From NCBI GenBank assembly GCA_004322215.1, contig SCSM01000016.1, positions 1 through 64,000 on the forward strand: a stretch of DNA of 64,000 nucleotides, read 5' to 3'. Origin of the DNA: Bacteroidota bacterium (GTDB taxonomy: Bacteria > Bacteroidota > Ignavibacteria > Kapaibacteriales > UBA2268). Positions 62,071-64,000 of the stretch are shown here, one piece after another; the first letter of the stretch is position 1, and the number at the start of each line of letters is the position of its first letter. Made by a program: the position numbers and the translations under genes. Under the pieces are notes generated by a model. The model ran no database searches. It was given only the letters and a program-made list of their open reading frames with translations, and was not told the origin of the DNA.

Positions 62071-63438
62071 ATGTCAATCATCACAATAAATCCGGTTACC
62101 GAAGAAATACTTAAAGAGTATAAGGAAGATTCAGACGAACAGATTGATGTGAAAATTAAAAAAGCATCGATGGCTCAGAAGGAATGGAAAGAAACTACTT
62201 ATTCAGAACGTGCAAAATTAATGCTCATTGCTGCCTCAATTCTAAAAAACAAAAGAAATGAATTTGCCGAACTTATGGCTCTGGAAATGGGAAAACCGAT
62301 TGCACAAGGTTTGGCAGAAGCAGATAAATGTGCATTGGTTTGCGAGTATTATGCCGGGAATGCAGAACATCAACTGCAGGATGAGCATATCAAAACCGAA
62401 ATGTCTAAGAGCTACGTAACTTTCAATCCACTTGGTGTTGTACTCGCTATTATGCCCTGGAATTTCCCTTTCTGGCAGGTATTCCGTTTTGCTGCTCCTG
62501 CACTCATGGCAGGAAATGCGGGAATCCTCAAACATTCGAGAAATACTATGAGTTGTGGGATCGCCATTGAAAATATATTTAGGGAAGCAGATTTCCCGGA
62601 TGGTTTATTTGTAAATCTCGTTGTGGGTTCTTCTGTGATAGACAAAGTTATAGAACATCATTTAATAGCTGCGGTAACATTAACTGGAAGCACACCTGTC
62701 GGTCAGCAGGTTGCGGCTAAAGCCGGCTCATTGATTAAAAAAACAGTTTTGGAACTCGGAGGTAGCGACCCATATATAATTTTGGAAGATGCTGATTTGG
62801 AGCAATCTGCAGAAACCTGTGTAAATGCCCGTCTAATCAACAGTGGGCAAAGTTGTATTGCTGCAAAAAGATTTATTGTTGTAAAGTCTGTTCTGAAACA
62901 ATTTGAAGATTTGTTTGTCGAGAAAATGAAATTGAGAAAAATGGGTAATCCGTTTGAATCTGATGTAACGGTTGGTCCTCAGGCACGAAATGATTTACAA
63001 ATTGATTTACACAGACAGGTAACTGATAGCATATCAAAAGGTGCTAAACTTATGCTTGGCGGCTACATCCCGGAGGGTAAAGGATATTTCTATCCACCGA
63101 CAGTTTTAACAAATGTCGTTAAAGGTATGCCTGCTTATGATGAGGAATTATTCGGTCCTGTTGCCGCAATAATTCCTGCTGAAAATGAATCCGATGCAAT
63201 CGAAATTGCGAATGATACAATCTTCGGATTAGGTGCTGCAGTGTTTACAAAAGATTTGGAACGTGGTGAAAGAATCGCATCAAAAATGCTCAAAGCAGGA
63301 TGTTGTTTTGTCAATGAATTTGTAAAATCAGACCCGCGACTTCCATTCGGCGGAATCAAGCAATCCGGCTATGGAAGAGAGCTTTCAAACTACGGCATAA
63401 AAGAATTTGTAAATATCAAAACCGTTTGTGTGAAATAA
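62071..63438 (+). CDS. NAD(P)-dependent succinate-semialdehyde dehydrogenase (Sad/GabD-like)
   Basis: A 455-residue aldehyde dehydrogenase. The MPWNFPFWQVFRFAAPALMAGN segment carries the conserved Asn, the catalytic glutamate lies in LELGGSDPY, and the nucleophilic cysteine in NSGQSCIAAKRF. The N-terminus (ITINPVTEEILKEY) and the length are like the short succinate-semialdehyde dehydrogenases of the E. coli Sad (YneI) type. Product succinate would enter the TCA cycle. Substrate could also be another semialdehyde, such as aminoadipate semialdehyde from the lysine aminotransferase at 28.3 kb. A GTCATTCTGAACGAAG-type repeat follows the stop. Confidence 0.9.
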   Translation: MSIITINPVTEEILKEYKEDSDEQIDVKIKKASMAQKEWKETTYSERAKLMLIAASILKNKRNEFAELMALEMGKPIAQGLAEADKCALVCEYYAGNAEHQLQDEHIKTEMSKSYVTFNPLGVVLAIMPWNFPFWQVFRFAAPALMAGNAGILKHSRNTMSCGIAIENIFREADFPDGLFVNLVVGSSVIDKVIEHHLIAAVTLTGSTPVGQQVAAKAGSLIKKTVLELGGSDPYIILEDADLEQSAETCVNARLINSGQSCIAAKRFIVVKSVLKQFEDLFVEKMKLRKMGNPFESDVTVGPQARNDLQIDLHRQVTDSISKGAKLMLGGYIPEGKGYFYPPTVLTNVVKGMPAYDEELFGPVAAIIPAENESDAIEIANDTIFGLGAAVFTKDLERGERIASKMLKAGCCFVNEFVKSDPRLPFGGIKQSGYGRELSNYGIKEFVNIKTVCVK

Positions 63439-63445
63439 TATTATT

Positions 63446-63472
63446 GTCATTCTGAACGAAGTGAAGAATCCC
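63446..63472. repeat. Interspersed GTCATTCTGAACGAAGTGAAGAAT repeat copy
   Basis: A short sequence starting gtcattctgaacgaagtga at 63446, just after the aldehyde dehydrogenase stop. Motifs of this form are widespread interspersed repeats in bacteria. Only one clear copy is present in this window. Confidence 0.5.
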
Positions 63473-63591
63473 CTCACCATTTGCCCTTTCATATAATAAA
63501 TTTTAAATTGATATATTCAAAATAAAATACTAAATTTGAAGGTAAAATATAAAAAAAGTTACCGTGTATATAATGAAACAGCAGGTATAAA

Positions 63592-64000
63592 ATGACAGAC
63601 GAAATAAGTCAAATCAGAGAGTTGCTAGACAAAATCGAAAATCCTAAAATAGATGTTACTGAAAAATCATTCAAGGAAAGTTTTGAACTTTTTGAATTGC
63701 CAGAGATTATATCGTCAGTTATTGACTTTTTGCAACCACTATTATTACCATATGAATCTGCTATTTATTGGTATATGTTTAGACATAGCATATTGTATAA
63801 TGGAGAAAATTATATTAGAGTAAGTACAAGACGTCTTGGTAAACCAAAGACAGTTATCAAATCATCATCTGGTCAATCGGAAGGATTAAGCTACAGTGCA
63901 GTTCAAGACGCTTTAATAGGACTTGAACAAAAAGATATTATTAAGAAAGTTGGGGACACAAATAGAGATGGAACATTGTATCAAATATTTTTACCGGAAG
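63592..64000 (+). CDS. Unrecognised protein with possible winged-helix domain (3' end outside window)
   Basis: An ATG at 63592 opens a frame that stays open to the window end (136 codons). The product begins MTDEISQIRELLDKIENPKI, has a hydrophobic amphipathic stretch (EIISSVIDFLQPLLLPYESA), then IYWYMFRHSILYNGENYIRV followed by SYSAVQDALIGLEQKDIIKK and DGTLYQIFLPE. The last part reads like a winged helix-turn-helix: entry helix, recognition helix near YSAVQDAL and wing near GTLYQIF. Such domains occur in replication initiators and in DNA-binding parts of mobile-element or defence proteins. The rest of the gene is not visible, so the function cannot be named. Confidence 0.65.
   Translation, partial: MTDEISQIRELLDKIENPKIDVTEKSFKESFELFELPEIISSVIDFLQPLLLPYESAIYWYMFRHSILYNGENYIRVSTRRLGKPKTVIKSSSGQSEGLSYSAVQDALIGLEQKDIIKKVGDTNRDGTLYQIFLPE

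Noticed and set aside
1-64000. tRNA, rRNA or CRISPR array
   Set aside because: No T-loop/anticodon-arm pattern, rRNA-like conserved core or regularly spaced repeat-spacer array was recognised by reading the spacers; a tRNAscan/Infernal run would be decisive.

Overview
The window looks like the chromosome of an AT-rich, Gram-negative member of the Bacteroidota/Chlorobiota (FCB) group, possibly an Ignavibacteria- or Kapabacteria-like lineage. Three features point there: C-terminal sorting domains of the type IX secretion system (T9SS) on three large secreted proteins, a fused lpxC-fabZ gene, and lipid A, menaquinone and ferredoxin-dependent oxoacid genes. The placement rests on gene content only. 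No rRNA, tRNA, CRISPR array, phage module or insertion sequence with a transposase was recognised.

Layout. 1-4.4 kb: the end of a repetitive fibre-like protein, a dCMP-deaminase-like gene and a cobalamin adenosyltransferase, then a YmdB-like phosphodiesterase overlapping asd. 4.6-7.3 kb: a secreted beta-propeller protein followed by a compact hairpin-rich inverted-repeat element. 7.3-15.1 kb: ferredoxin-dependent carbon metabolism (korB, korA, a dihydroorotate dehydrogenase-like protein and a full-length pyruvate:ferredoxin oxidoreductase). 15.4-18 kb: a ferritin-like protein, ubiE/menG, two small membrane proteins, a Crp/Fnr regulator and a DUF2892 protein. 18-20.7 kb: a split transketolase with a secreted protein gene between its halves. 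20.7-24.2 kb: a very AT-rich accessory island with an orphan MNT-type nucleotidyltransferase and a complete three-gene ABC-3C (ABC three-component) predicted conflict system: SMEK-domain protein, middle component 6 and DUF2326 ATPase.

24.4-31.5 kb: a secreted MEMO1-AMMECR1 fusion, a CCA-adding enzyme overlapping an MlaF-like ATPase, lysine 6-aminotransferase and an unrecognised four-helix membrane protein. 31.6-39 kb: a giant C25 (gingipain-type) protein with an ILEI-like domain and T9SS tail, then an OMPP1/FadL porin. 39.2-47 kb: lpxC-fabZ, lpxA, a WbaP-type sugar transferase, a DUF1207-like outer-membrane protein, ssb, a HAD phosphatase and pyruvate kinase. 47-53.5 kb: hypothetical proteins, a flavin reductase, a TPR membrane protein and an isolated nuoJK pair. 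54-64 kb: a beta-helix T9SS protein, an RND efflux operon (adaptor, pump, TolC), a succinate-semialdehyde dehydrogenase and the start of an unrecognised gene cut by the window edge.

The strongest candidate for a poorly characterised system is the ABC-3C cassette at 21.3-24.2 kb. Its architecture has been predicted by comparative genomics, so it is not wholly undescribed. Other points of interest are the signal-peptide-bearing MEMO1-AMMECR1 fusion, the C25/ILEI combination, nuoJK detached from the rest of complex I, the gene inserted between the transketolase halves, and several families of short hairpin repeats between genes.
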